Assembly: GCA_016742295.1 (NCBI GenBank)
Contig: JACVCA010000017.1
Location: 1-13,462, forward strand
Source of the DNA: Alphaproteobacteria bacterium
GTDB taxonomy: Bacteria; Pseudomonadota; Alphaproteobacteria; JAGOMX01
Reading direction: 5' to 3'
DNA length: 13,462 bases
Part shown: positions 1 through 7,005 of the stretch, one piece after another
Numbering within the stretch: position 1 is the first letter of the stretch
Layout of the letters: every line of letters starts with the position of its first letter
Notes under the pieces: generated by a model
What the model was told of the DNA's origin: nothing
Database searches by the model: none
The model's input: only the letters and a program-made list of their open reading frames with translations
Translations under genes and position numbers: made by a program

Positions 1-234
1 AGACTCAATCTACTTAATATGAGAGCCTTTTGTTTGATTGGATCTGATGGATATGTCCATAAAAAAATACCCCCCTTCATTCACATCGTAGGGTATAATG
101 CACCAGAAGAACACTTTATGCTACGATCATCTTTTGATGGGCGTCCCACAGCCCTGGAAGTACCTACTGCGGGTAATGTGGAGTGGGAGCTAAATGAAGT
201 TATTTTAGTCAAAGCAAGGGATTTACTAATATAA
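1..234 (+). CDS. 3' end of an unrecognised protein (5' partial)
   Basis: The frame is open from the first base of the window to a TAA at 232-234 and gives 77 residues. An ATG at 19-21 could start a 71-residue protein, but there is no Shine-Dalgarno before it and no stop upstream in frame, so this is more likely the tail of a longer gene that begins outside the window. The residues are mixed in composition, with no clear transmembrane segment, signal peptide or family motif. I do not recognise it. It converges on dapE, with about 190 bp of noncoding DNA between them. Confidence 0.45.
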   Translation, partial: RLNLLNMRAFCLIGSDGYVHKKIPPFIHIVGYNAPEEHFMLRSSFDGRPTALEVPTAGNVEWELNEVILVKARDLLI

Positions 235-425
235 CAAAAAATTAATAATGGAGGGTGACATCTGTACGTGAAGACCTGAGTATAAATTTACAAAATCAAA
301 TGGATCTTTGAGCAGAGTAATCTCTATAAGTTATAGATGAATTGAGGTATGAGTTTATCCCTTATACTCCATAAGAAGGGTCAAAATTTCTAAAAGAATA
401 ATAGAAAGATTAAGCAGATGAATGG
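235..425. other. Convergent intergenic gap with a short AT palindrome
   Basis: This gap lies between the tail of the left-edge gene and the tail of dapE. A 15-bp palindrome centred on base 330 (323-337, TCTATAAGTTATAGA) is the clearest structure. It is AT-rich and has no following T-run, so I do not call it a terminator. No credible ORF or RNA gene was seen. Confidence 0.3.
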
Positions 426-1565
426 TTATTCAAAGAACCGTTCTAAAATCTCTTTATAAATCTTTTGCAGTATTACCAAATCTTGAGTGGCCACATGCTC
501 ATCAATTTGGTGGGCCGTTGCATTTTTGAGCCCACATTCTATAACGGGTGTATGATGATGGATAAAGCGGCCATCAGACGTACCGCCTGAGGTACTTAAC
601 TCAGGTGTATGGCCGGTGACTTTTTCAATCGCCTTGATCACAGTATTCTTAAAAGCTCCGGGCGGCGTACGGAAGGGTTCACCGCTAATGTTGAAAGTGA
701 GAGTATGTTTTCCTGCAGTTTTTAAAGCAACTTCTTCAAGCCATTTAATCAATCCTTGTCCGGTGTGAGCATTATTATATCGAATATTAAAGTCAGCATA
801 TGCTGCCTGCGGGATGACATTACTGGCAGGATTACCTACATCAATTGAGGTAATCTCAAGATTTGAAGAAGGAAAGTCTTCACTTCCCTGATCAAGTGGT
901 GTTTTGCTAATCTCTGTTAAAAAGCCAAGCAAACGCGGGATAGGATTATCAGCAAGTTCGGGATATGCTACATGGCCCTGCGTACCATGGGTAATAATTT
1001 TGGCATTGAGACTGCCGCGACGACCAATTTTGACAGTATCCCCAATTTGAGTTTTACTAGTGGGTTCGCCAATTAAGCATGCATCGATGATTTCATTTCG
1101 TGCTTTAAGCCATTCTAGAATTTTAACTGTACCATTGACGGCAGGCCCTTCTTCATCACCTGTAATCATCAAGCTGATCGAACCTTTAAATGTAGGGCCT
1201 TTGTCTTGAAGAAACGCACTGCTTGCAGCAATAAAGCACGCAATAGCTCCTTTCATATCGATGGCTCCTCGCCCATAGAGCAGTTCACCTTCAATATATC
1301 CTGCAAAGGGATTAAACGACCAATGAGCTGGATCCCCCACCGGTACAACATCCGTATGGCCCGCAAAGCAGAGATGCGGGCGGTTGGTGCCAATTCGTCC
1401 ATAGAGGTTATTTACAGGGGGCGATTTTGGATCACTAAATGAGAGAACATGGCAAGTAAAACCTAGATCTTTGAGCGCCTCACTTACCACAGCAATAGCC
1501 CCTGCATCTTTAGGGGTTATACTAGGGCATTTTAATAAGCGTTGACATAAGTCTAAAGCATACAT
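426..1565 (-). CDS. dapE: Succinyl-diaminopimelate desuccinylase (DapE)
   Basis: DapE is a cytoplasmic di-zinc M20 peptidase-family enzyme that hydrolyses N-succinyl-LL-2,6-diaminopimelate to succinate and LL-DAP, in the succinylase branch leading to lysine and to meso-DAP for peptidoglycan. The 379 residues match the family length (about 375). The metal ligands and catalytic residues are in the expected places: H70 and D72 in AGHTDVVP, D103 in GRGAIDMKG, E138-E139 in TGDEEGP, E167 in IGEPTS and H352 in NATAHQIDE. The central dimerisation (lid) domain runs from about residue 180 to 295. The ATG is 22 bp after the stop of the dipeptidase gene, which suggests co-transcription. No good Shine-Dalgarno is visible. 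All key residues are present, so it should be active. Confidence 0.96.
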   Translation of the reverse strand: MYALDLCQRLLKCPSITPKDAGAIAVVSEALKDLGFTCHVLSFSDPKSPPVNNLYGRIGTNRPHLCFAGHTDVVPVGDPAHWSFNPFAGYIEGELLYGRGAIDMKGAIACFIAASSAFLQDKGPTFKGSISLMITGDEEGPAVNGTVKILEWLKARNEIIDACLIGEPTSKTQIGDTVKIGRRGSLNAKIITHGTQGHVAYPELADNPIPRLLGFLTEISKTPLDQGSEDFPSSNLEITSIDVGNPASNVIPQAAYADFNIRYNNAHTGQGLIKWLEEVALKTAGKHTLTFNISGEPFRTPPGAFKNTVIKAIEKVTGHTPELSTSGGTSDGRFIHHHTPVIECGLKNATAHQIDEHVATQDLVILQKIYKEILERFFE

Positions 1566-1587
1566 TCTTATATGAGCTCAGTGCAAA

Positions 1588-2319
1588 TCAGCGAATTGGA
1601 AAATCGAAATACGTATCAGGAAAGGGCTCATCTTGCAGACAGTAGTGCCACCACTCCTTTTCATAATTTATAAATCCGTGTTTTGCCATCAAGTCTTTTA
1701 AGCGTATACGATTGTAGTGTGCTTCTGCTGATACGTTTGGATTCATTGTATGAGAAAGCTCATCGAAGTAATCAAATCGTGTTCCCATTTCAATACTATT
1801 ATCATTAAACTGAAGAGCTTTCGCAAGTTGAGGATCTTTTAAATCATTCCTGGGTTGATAAGTGTCTTGAGAAGGAACAGGTAAGGGTACAAGAGTTAGA
1901 TCAACTGCAGCCCCTCGTGTGTGTTGTGAACGAATCGCTATAAATCCCAATTCAAAGACTTTTGATTTATCGATAGCAGGATAAAATGCAGCTTTCATCT
2001 TTTGATCATTTATATCCATAGCCCATTTTACAATGTCCTGGGCAGCACGAAGTGGACGGTAGGCTTCGTAAACCTTGAGCGTCATGCCTTGATTTAAGAT
2101 TTCTTCTTGGGCGCCGGCAAGAGCATTTCCCAGAGGAATGCTTACAATACATCGTTCAGCTTCGTACCCTTCAAGAGGCCGTCCAATAAAATTATGAAAT
2201 TTTGCATAACTGATGTCTTGAATAATCGTGGGGGCTACATCTTCAAGATAAATAAACCCGTAGGGTAGACCATGGGTGTTTGCTTTTATATGTATTGAAT
2301 GAGGGGCAGCATGAGACAT
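1588..2319 (-). CDS. D-alanyl-D-alanine dipeptidase, VanX/DdpX type (peptidase M15D)
   Basis: This family of zinc dipeptidases cleaves free D-Ala-D-Ala. Members act in vancomycin resistance (VanX) or in recycling and catabolism of cell-wall dipeptides (DdpX). The zinc and catalytic set is visible: H133 and D140 in SQHTRGAAVD (pattern SxHxxGxAxD), E222 and H225 in KEWWHYC (pattern ExWWH), and R88 in YEAYRPLR, equivalent to the transition-state Arg of VanX. The segment MGTRFDYFDELSH (178-190) is also typical. The 243 residues carry no signal peptide, so it is probably cytoplasmic. It lies 22 bp upstream of dapE on the same strand, which places a wall-dipeptide hydrolase beside a DAP synthesis gene. 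No vanH or vanA partner is in view, so a recycling role is more likely than glycopeptide resistance. That last point is inference. Confidence 0.9.
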   Translation of the reverse strand: MSHAAPHSIHIKANTHGLPYGFIYLEDVAPTIIQDISYAKFHNFIGRPLEGYEAERCIVSIPLGNALAGAQEEILNQGMTLKVYEAYRPLRAAQDIVKWAMDINDQKMKAAFYPAIDKSKVFELGFIAIRSQHTRGAAVDLTLVPLPVPSQDTYQPRNDLKDPQLAKALQFNDNSIEMGTRFDYFDELSHTMNPNVSAEAHYNRIRLKDLMAKHGFINYEKEWWHYCLQDEPFPDTYFDFPIR

Positions 2320-2692
2320 AGATTTGATTCCCGTGATTCTCTATATAAAGGCCTTATAGAATTGCAGTTCGTTGTTTAAAAGGATTATTACATCAAACGC
2401 AGGGAATGAAAACACATTTCAGATTTTGAAAGAATAATTTTCAGGAATAATTGCAGTAAGAGCTGCATTTCATTTGAAATATAGTATAATTAAAAAGTAG
2501 TATTTTGGACATAGTATAAATATTACTAAAAAATATATTTAGAAAAAATGGATATATATAAATTATATTGCTTCTAGATGAATAATTTTTTAATGTTGTT
2601 TCTGTGTTAATGATTCTCTATTAAGAAAAGAAATAATGGGGTGAATATAATTAGAAAAATGCTTGTTAACTTTATCAATTTTGGTTTGTACA

Positions 2693-2785
2693 TTAAGTTG
2701 GATCTTCTTTCTCGTCGCCACTGCTCTTGACTCGAGCTTCTAAATTCATTTAAGTCTCAAATTCATCAGAAGGTTTCTGTATCAT
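2693..2785 (-). other. Two consecutive tiny in-frame ORFs after a consensus Shine-Dalgarno
   Basis: After AGGAGG (2800-2795), an ATG at 2785 opens an 11-codon ORF (MIQKPSDEFET) that stops with TAA at 2752-2750. An ATG directly after this stop (2749) opens 18 more codons in the same frame, rich in charged residues, and ends at 2695-2693 with TAA. The pair could be a leader peptide followed by a small protein, a 29-residue ORF split by a nonsense mutation, or chance. The strong Shine-Dalgarno is the only real support. No family is recognised. Confidence 0.2.
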
Positions 2786-2801
2786 TTATGGAAACCTCCT
2801 G
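2767..2801 (-). promoter_or_regulatory. Hairpin on minus-strand RNA that pairs a consensus Shine-Dalgarno and loops an ATG
   Basis: Read on the minus strand, CAGGAGGTTTC (2801-2791) pairs with GAAACCTTCTG (2777-2767) over 11 bp with a single G-U wobble and a 13-nt loop. On the plus strand the same position would be an A-C mismatch, so the minus strand is the better folder. The stem contains a complete AGGAGG (2800-2795), and the loop contains an ATG (2785-2783) 9 nt after it. It lies about 60 nt past the tadA stop, so it is in the tadA 3' region. There is no U-run after the stem on this strand, so it is not a classic terminator. It could be a translational switch, a processing or stabilising hairpin, or chance. 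Confidence 0.35.
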
Positions 2802-2858
2802 CTTTTATGCTTGTCCTCAAGCCCAGCCCAACTTCAGGTAATATGAAAAGTTTGCAGC

Positions 2859-3305
2859 CTATCGGCGTTCCGCAAAAAAAGCCTGTAAGAGCTCAGCATT
2901 GACGTCTTCTTGAATCCCCCCCCAAATTTCGGGTTTATGATGACAAGTAGATTGTTCAAAAATCCGTGGCCCATGTTCAATCCCCCCTCCCTTAGGATCG
3001 TAAGCTCCAAAATACAATGCTTTGATCCGTGCAAATGAAATCGCTTGCGCACACATAGGGCAAGGCTCCAACGTCACATAGAGCGAGCATTCAACCAACC
3101 GCTCGGTGCCAAGTTTTTGACAGGCTTCCCGTACAGCCAAAATTTCGGCATGAGCTGTTGGATCTGTTCGTGCAAGTGTCTCATTGTATTGCTTTGCGAT
3201 AATTTGGCTTTGATAGGTGATCACTGCACCAACAGGAACTTCATTGCTTTGAAAGGCTATTTCAGCTTGTTTGTAAGCTTCATTCATAAAGAGGTCCGGT
3301 GGCAT
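2859..3305 (-). CDS. tadA: tRNA adenosine(34) deaminase (TadA)
   Basis: TadA deaminates adenosine 34 of tRNA-Arg(ACG) to inosine so that one tRNA reads several Arg codons. It is normally an essential cytoplasmic homodimer. The cytidine/deoxycytidylate deaminase zinc site is complete: H52 and E54 in TAHAEIL, where E54 is the proton shuttle, and C82 and C85 in PCPMC (numbered from the ATG at 3305). The length of about 148 residues is normal. The frame extends upstream to a TTG at 3317 and a GTG at 3308, and a further ATG lies 6 codons inside. No clear Shine-Dalgarno decides between them, so the N-terminus is uncertain. It is divergent from fumC across a short AT-rich promoter region. Confidence 0.93.
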   Translation of the reverse strand: MPPDLFMNEAYKQAEIAFQSNEVPVGAVITYQSQIIAKQYNETLARTDPTAHAEILAVREACQKLGTERLVECSLYVTLEPCPMCAQAISFARIKALYFGAYDPKGGGIEHGPRIFEQSTCHHKPEIWGGIQEDVNAELLQAFFAERR

Positions 3306-3344
3306 CACGTTTATCAATACTTTATTTACGGGTCTGTGTCATAA

Positions 3345-3366
3345 ATTATAGACGTCAGCATATAAT
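3345..3366. promoter_or_regulatory. Divergent -10 elements for tadA (-) and fumC (+)
   Basis: Two perfect TATAAT hexamers lie in the 80-bp tadA/fumC gap. One is on the plus strand at 3361-3366, 18 nt before the fumC ATG. The other is on the minus strand at 3350-3345, about 40 nt before the tadA ATG. Neither has a good -35 at normal spacing; the minus one has only TCTAAA. The plus -10 would give fumC a leader of about 12 nt. The call rests on the -10 matches and the position. Confidence 0.4.
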
Positions 3367-3384
3367 TTTTAGAGAGCGAAAGCG

Positions 3385-4776
3385 ATGATAAAAACGCGCC
3401 TTGAGTCAGATACAATGGGGAGTATCGAAGTCCCCGTAGATCGATATTGGGGGGCACAAACCCAGCGTGCCCTTGAAAATTTCCGTATTGGAAGTGAGCC
3501 CTTTCCTAAAGCGTTCATTCATGCGTTAGGCGCTCAAAAGCGTGCAGCGGCGGCTGTTAATTTATCTCTAAAGCTTTTAGAGCCTGCAATAGCCAAAGCG
3601 GTTATTCAAGCTGCAACTGAAGTTATGGAAGGGCAACTTCAAGAGCACTTTCCATTGATGATCTGGCAGACTGGATCAGGAACTCAGACCAATATGAATG
3701 CCAATGAGGTGATCGCAAATCGGGCCAGTCAGCTTTTGGGGGGTGAAATGGGATTAAAAAGGCTGGTTCATCCGAACGACCATGTAAATATGGGGCAATC
3801 TTCAAATGACACAATTCCAACGGTTATGCATATTGCTGCGGTGCAACAAATACATCAAAAGTTGCAGCCTACCCTTGCGTGTTGTTTTAGAACCTTAGAT
3901 GCCAAAGCCAAGACTTTTAACCAGATCATAAAAATTGGTCGCACTCATTTGCAAGATGCTACTCCCCTGACTCTGGGGCAAGAGTTTTCAGGCTATGCTG
4001 CACAAATCCGCCATAATATAGAACATCTCGACACAACGTTACCCCGTCTTTATAAATTGGCTCAGGGAGGCACTGCGGTGGGAACAGGACTCAATACAGT
4101 CAAAGACTTTGACCGTAAATTTGCAGCTGAAATATCGGCAATTACGGGACTTCCTTTTGTAGTTGCAGAGAACAAATTCGAAGCTCTCGCGACACATGAT
4201 ACTCTGGTTGAGATATCAGGAGTGTTAAATGTTATTGCAGTTTCGTGTATGAAGATTGCGAGTGATATAAGTTTGTTGGGGTCAGGTCCCCGCTCTGGGA
4301 TTGGAGAGCTAATTTTACCCGCCAATGAGCCAGGCTCTTCGATTATGCCAGGAAAGGTTAATCCTACTCAAGCCGAAGCCTTAAAAATGATTGCCGCGCA
4401 AGTGATGGGCAATCATGTAACTATTAGTATTGCAGGCGCAAATGGAAATTTTGAGTTAAATGTCTTTAAACCAGTAATTGTGTATAATTTACTGCAGTCA
4501 ATTAATTTATTGAGTGATGGCATTCAAAGTTTTACAGATCACTGCCTGGCAGGAATAGAAGCTAATGAAAAGCAAATTCGTAAGCATCTTTATAACTCTT
4601 TAATGCTTGTAACCTCTTTAAGCCACCATATTGGTTATGATAAATCTGCCCAAATTGCCAAAAAGGCCTTTGCTGAAGATAAAACTTTGCGGCAAGTAGC
4701 AACAGAATTAGGTTTTGTAACCGAGGCCCAATTTGATGCCTGGGTTAGACCCGAGCAGATGATAGAACCTTCTTAA
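3385..4776 (+). CDS. fumC: Fumarate hydratase class II (FumC)
   Basis: This iron-independent homotetrameric fumarase interconverts fumarate and L-malate in the TCA cycle and acts in the cytoplasm. The 463 residues match class II length. Substrate-site segments are all present: GSGTQTNMNANEV (97-109), HPNDHVNMGQSSND (129-142) and GRTHLQDATPLTLGQE (185-200) with catalytic H188. The superfamily signature GSSIMPGKVN (317-326) carries the catalytic Ser of the mobile loop. It is not an aspartase or argininosuccinate lyase, because the SGTQTNMN and HPNDHVN segments are those of fumarase. The ATG follows a weak purine stretch (agagagcg). Its TAA overlaps the stop of the convergent pentapeptide gene. 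Confidence 0.97.
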   Translation: MIKTRLESDTMGSIEVPVDRYWGAQTQRALENFRIGSEPFPKAFIHALGAQKRAAAAVNLSLKLLEPAIAKAVIQAATEVMEGQLQEHFPLMIWQTGSGTQTNMNANEVIANRASQLLGGEMGLKRLVHPNDHVNMGQSSNDTIPTVMHIAAVQQIHQKLQPTLACCFRTLDAKAKTFNQIIKIGRTHLQDATPLTLGQEFSGYAAQIRHNIEHLDTTLPRLYKLAQGGTAVGTGLNTVKDFDRKFAAEISAITGLPFVVAENKFEALATHDTLVEISGVLNVIAVSCMKIASDISLLGSGPRSGIGELILPANEPGSSIMPGKVNPTQAEALKMIAAQVMGNHVTISIAGANGNFELNVFKPVIVYNLLQSINLLSDGIQSFTDHCLAGIEANEKQIRKHLYNSLMLVTSLSHHIGYDKSAQIAKKAFAEDKTLRQVATELGFVTEAQFDAWVRPEQMIEPS

Positions 4777-5450
4777 TGGTGAACAAAGTCTCTTTTATTA
4801 GCTAAATATTCGCTGCATATTCTGCTTGGAAGATCTGGACAGGACCTTCGTGTACTAAAGAAGTTTGTTTTGGTAGTAATTGCGTTATCAAGGGTAATAC
4901 ACCATAGATCACTTTCGCTTAGATTTGCGCGGGTCAAATCAGCATGGGTCATGTTTGCGCACCGTAAAACGGAATCTTCAAAGTTAATTGCAGTGAGATC
5001 AGCGCCTTCAAAAGGTGCACCATCTAGATAGGCGTGGACAAAACGTGTTTTGCTTATGTCTGAGTTCTTAAAATCTTCCATCAATAAATCAGCCCCATCA
5101 AAAGAGCATTCCGCTATAATAGTATTTTCAAAGTTTGCGTGCTGCAATTTGGCGTAGTTAAATTTTATATTCTTAAGCCTCATACCCTTAAAATTAGCGT
5201 GTTCTAAATGAGCGTCAGTAAGGTCAAGGTTCTTGAGAGCTCTTCGTGGTTGAGCAAATTCATCTTTGGTAAAGTCATGATTTTTTAAGTGAATCGGTTC
5301 ACGTGGTTGGTTCGCTTTTTCAATCATCTTTTCAAGACGTTTTTGGCACTCCACTCTTGTTTGTAGCTCAGGTGTTGCGGCCCATGTAAGAGCCTTAAAA
5401 GGGTTAAAGAGCATTAAAAAGATGGTTAGAAAGTATATTTTAGAATTCAT
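4773..5450 (-). CDS. Exported pentapeptide-repeat protein
   Basis: The 225-residue product begins with a Sec-type signal peptide: Lys at position 4, a hydrophobic core at about 5-17, and a likely cleavage after A25 (LTWAA). Residues about 71-190 are tandem pentapeptide repeats of the A[D/N]LXX / XXFXX kind (for example ANFKG, ADLLM, ADLTA, ADLTR, ANLSE), roughly two dozen, which should fold as a right-handed quadrilateral beta-helix. The C-terminal tail has C204 and C212, and there are further cysteines in the repeats, which is compatible with disulfides in the periplasm. Function is unknown. Cytoplasmic relatives such as Qnr/MfpA mimic DNA, but an exported protein cannot be assumed to do so. 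Its stop shares TTAA with the fumC stop. Confidence 0.85.
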   Translation of the reverse strand: MNSKIYFLTIFLMLFNPFKALTWAATPELQTRVECQKRLEKMIEKANQPREPIHLKNHDFTKDEFAQPRRALKNLDLTDAHLEHANFKGMRLKNIKFNYAKLQHANFENTIIAECSFDGADLLMEDFKNSDISKTRFVHAYLDGAPFEGADLTAINFEDSVLRCANMTHADLTRANLSESDLWCITLDNAITTKTNFFSTRRSCPDLPSRICSEYLANKRDFVHH

Positions 5451-5468
5451 TTGTGTCTTTCATACAAC

Positions 5469-5486
5469 TAGGCTATGTTGAGCCTA
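5469..5486. repeat. Inverted repeat TAGGCT-N6-AGCCTA between divergent genes
   Basis: A perfect 6-bp inverted repeat with a 6-nt spacer (ATGTTG) lies about 20 bp from the pentapeptide-gene start and about 55 bp upstream of the lepB start. On the plus strand it is followed by ATTTATTT. It could be an operator or a small hairpin in the leader. A TTGACT at 5493-5498 just after it resembles a -35, but no good -10 follows at 16-18 nt. Confidence 0.3.
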
Positions 5487-5542
5487 ATTTATTTGACTTA
5501 CTGCAAGTTGTCAATTCACTTACAAATATGGGATTTTGCAAA

Positions 5543-6301
5543 ATGCAAAAGCAAGACAATTGGCTTATTGAACTTATAAAAACAGTGGTTTATGCACTTG
5601 TTTTGGTGGTTGGTGTCCATACGACCTTTTATAAACCTTTTAATATTCCTTCCGGATCAATGGTACCAACTCTTTTAATTGGGGATTATATTTTTGTCTG
5701 TAAATTTTCTTATGGATTTAGCCGTTATTCAATCCCTTTTAGCCCTAATCTTTTTGAAGGTCGTATTTTAGCTCGTGATTTAAAACGTGGAGATGTTGCC
5801 GTATTTAGATATCCTCGCGATTTAAGTGAAGATTGGGTCAAGCGGGTGATTGGCTTGCCTGGCGACCTTATCAAGGTAGAAAAAGGGTTAGTTTATATTA
5901 ATAAAGAACCCGTTAAGCTCAAAAAAATTCAAGAAAATTATAATTGGACAAGTGAGCGTGGGAAGCTTTTTGTTGGCGATCTTTATATTGAAACTTTGCC
6001 AAATGGAGTCGAGCATTATATTTTAAAATCAGATCCTTTTGGAAATGGACGGTTGGATGACTTTCCGGAAAGGCAGATTCCGGAAGGCCACTATTTTATG
6101 ATGGGAGATAACCGTGATCACTCAAATGATAGCCGAAATTTAAATGATGTAGGATTTATTGGTTATGAGTATTTTATAGGTCGGGCAGATCTTATTTTCT
6201 TTTCCACCCAACTGCCAACAGAACCGGGATCAGGCTGGTGGAGTTTTTGGAAGTGGCCGACCTCAACGCGATATAATCGGATCCTTCGCTTGATTCAATG
6301 A
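5543..6301 (+). CDS. lepB: Signal peptidase I (LepB)
   Basis: LepB is an inner-membrane Ser/Lys dyad protease that removes signal peptides from Sec and Tat substrates on the periplasmic side. From the ATG at 5543 it has 252 residues: one transmembrane helix (about 8-26), then box B IPSGSMVPT with nucleophile S39, box D with catalytic K100 in VKRVIGLPGD, and box E GDNRD (188-192). The frame is open upstream to an ATG at 5528 and a GTG at 5453. I prefer 5543 because the protein then begins with the usual short cytoplasmic tail before the helix, and GGGA at 5530-5533 is a weak ribosome site. It is first in an operon with rnc (ATGA overlap). Its likely clients here include the four predicted exported proteins of this window. 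Confidence 0.95.
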   Translation: MQKQDNWLIELIKTVVYALVLVVGVHTTFYKPFNIPSGSMVPTLLIGDYIFVCKFSYGFSRYSIPFSPNLFEGRILARDLKRGDVAVFRYPRDLSEDWVKRVIGLPGDLIKVEKGLVYINKEPVKLKKIQENYNWTSERGKLFVGDLYIETLPNGVEHYILKSDPFGNGRLDDFPERQIPEGHYFMMGDNRDHSNDSRNLNDVGFIGYEYFIGRADLIFFSTQLPTEPGSGWWSFWKWPTSTRYNRILRLIQ

Positions 6302-7005
6302 GAGAACGGGTGACTGATTCACTTGAGCAACTAGGCGACCTTTTAGGGCATAGATTTGTAAATGCCGCATTATTGGAAGAGGCGCTGACTCACTCGAGTG
6401 TTCATTCTATGTCCAATCATAAGAATTATGAGCGTCTCGAATTTCTGGGTGACCGAGTGTTAGGGTTAATTATTGCACGCTTGCTTTATGATCGATTCCC
6501 TCATGAAAAAGAAGGCGTTTTAGCGCTTCGCTTTTCTAATTTGGTTCGGCGTGAAACCTTAATAAAAATTTCTCAAAAGCTTGGCCTCGAACGGTATCTC
6601 ATTCTGGCACGTGGAGAGCGGATGAGTGGCGGGCAAAACAAACCTTCCGTTCTTGCCGATAGTTGCGAAGCTTTGATTGCAGCCTTGTACTTGGATGGCG
6701 GGCTTACAAAAGCTCAGCACTTTGTAGAGACATATTGGGCAGAGGAATTTGAATCTTCTGATCCCTCACTTAAAGTTCCTAAGTCTATACGGCAGGAGTG
6801 GGCGCAAGCTCAAGGTCTGCCAGCTCCTACTTATAAGGTAATAACGGTTGAAGGTGAAGATCATCTACCCCTTTTTACAATCGAAGTACAGGTTCAAGGT
6901 TATCCAGGTTTAAGGGTGCAAGGAGCCTCAAAACGTGAAGCTATGCAGAAGGCTGCAGATTTATTTTTAAAAGAGTTAAATAAGCATGAATCAATCCGAT
7001 CGTAA
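6298..7005 (+). CDS. rnc: Ribonuclease III (Rnc)
   Basis: RNase III is a dimeric, Mg-dependent endonuclease for double-stranded RNA that processes rRNA precursors and structured mRNAs. The 235 residues comprise an N-terminal RNase III domain with signature ERLEFLGDRVLG (E48, D52), a second acidic pair in LADSCEALIAALYLDGG (D121, E124), and a C-terminal double-stranded-RNA-binding domain (about 160-232, starting VPKSIRQEWAQ and ending with the KREAMQKAA helix). All four metal-site acids are present. The ATG overlaps the lepB TGA as ATGA, which implies translational coupling. Its last 20 bp overlap era. Confidence 0.97.
   Translation: MRERVTDSLEQLGDLLGHRFVNAALLEEALTHSSVHSMSNHKNYERLEFLGDRVLGLIIARLLYDRFPHEKEGVLALRFSNLVRRETLIKISQKLGLERYLILARGERMSGGQNKPSVLADSCEALIAALYLDGGLTKAQHFVETYWAEEFESSDPSLKVPKSIRQEWAQAQGLPAPTYKVITVEGEDHLPLFTIEVQVQGYPGLRVQGASKREAMQKAADLFLKELNKHESIRS

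Larger units (their letters stand above)
2320..2858. other. 539-bp AT-rich intergenic region between the dipeptidase gene and tadA
   Basis: This is very AT-rich, especially at 2440-2680, and no ORF of credible length is present on either strand. It contains two copies of ATAGTATAAW (2481-2490 and 2511-2520), the first including a TATAAT without a matching -35, and a short inverted repeat ATTTC-ATTT-GAAAT near 2468-2481. The end nearest tadA carries the hairpin and mini-ORFs listed separately. No tRNA or other structured RNA was recognised. The dipeptidase promoter should lie just above 2319; a minus-strand TATATA at 2342-2347 is a possible -10 but has no well-spaced -35. Confidence 0.5.

Noticed and set aside
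323..337. Palindrome TCTATAAGTTATAGA as a terminator or operator
   Set aside because: AT-only pairing apart from one G-C pair at each side, no T-run, and no promoter nearby on which it could act.
1206..1442. 78-codon plus-strand ORF inside dapE
   Set aside because: It lies entirely antisense to a complete dapE with all catalytic residues, and has no ribosome site and no family resemblance.
2660..2737. Short plus-strand frame ending in LYIKLDLLSRRHCS in the AT-rich gap
   Set aside because: Only about 25 codons, no ribosome site and no support beyond sounding protein-like; the opposite strand has a better ribosome signal.
2771..2797. Rho-independent terminator for tadA at the AGGTTTC/GAAACCT inverted repeat
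   Set aside because: On the tadA strand no U-run follows the stem, and the four-T stretch lies on the other strand, where the stem has a mismatch.
2834..3344. ORFs of 72 codons (minus, 2834-3052) and 99 codons (plus, 3045-3344) around tadA
   Set aside because: Both overlap the complete tadA frame, and their sequences are frame-shifted or antisense shadows of it.
5453..5542. GTG start for LepB adding 30 residues
   Set aside because: It starts 2 bp from the divergent pentapeptide gene with no ribosome site, and the extra residues have no place before the usual N-terminal helix of LepB.
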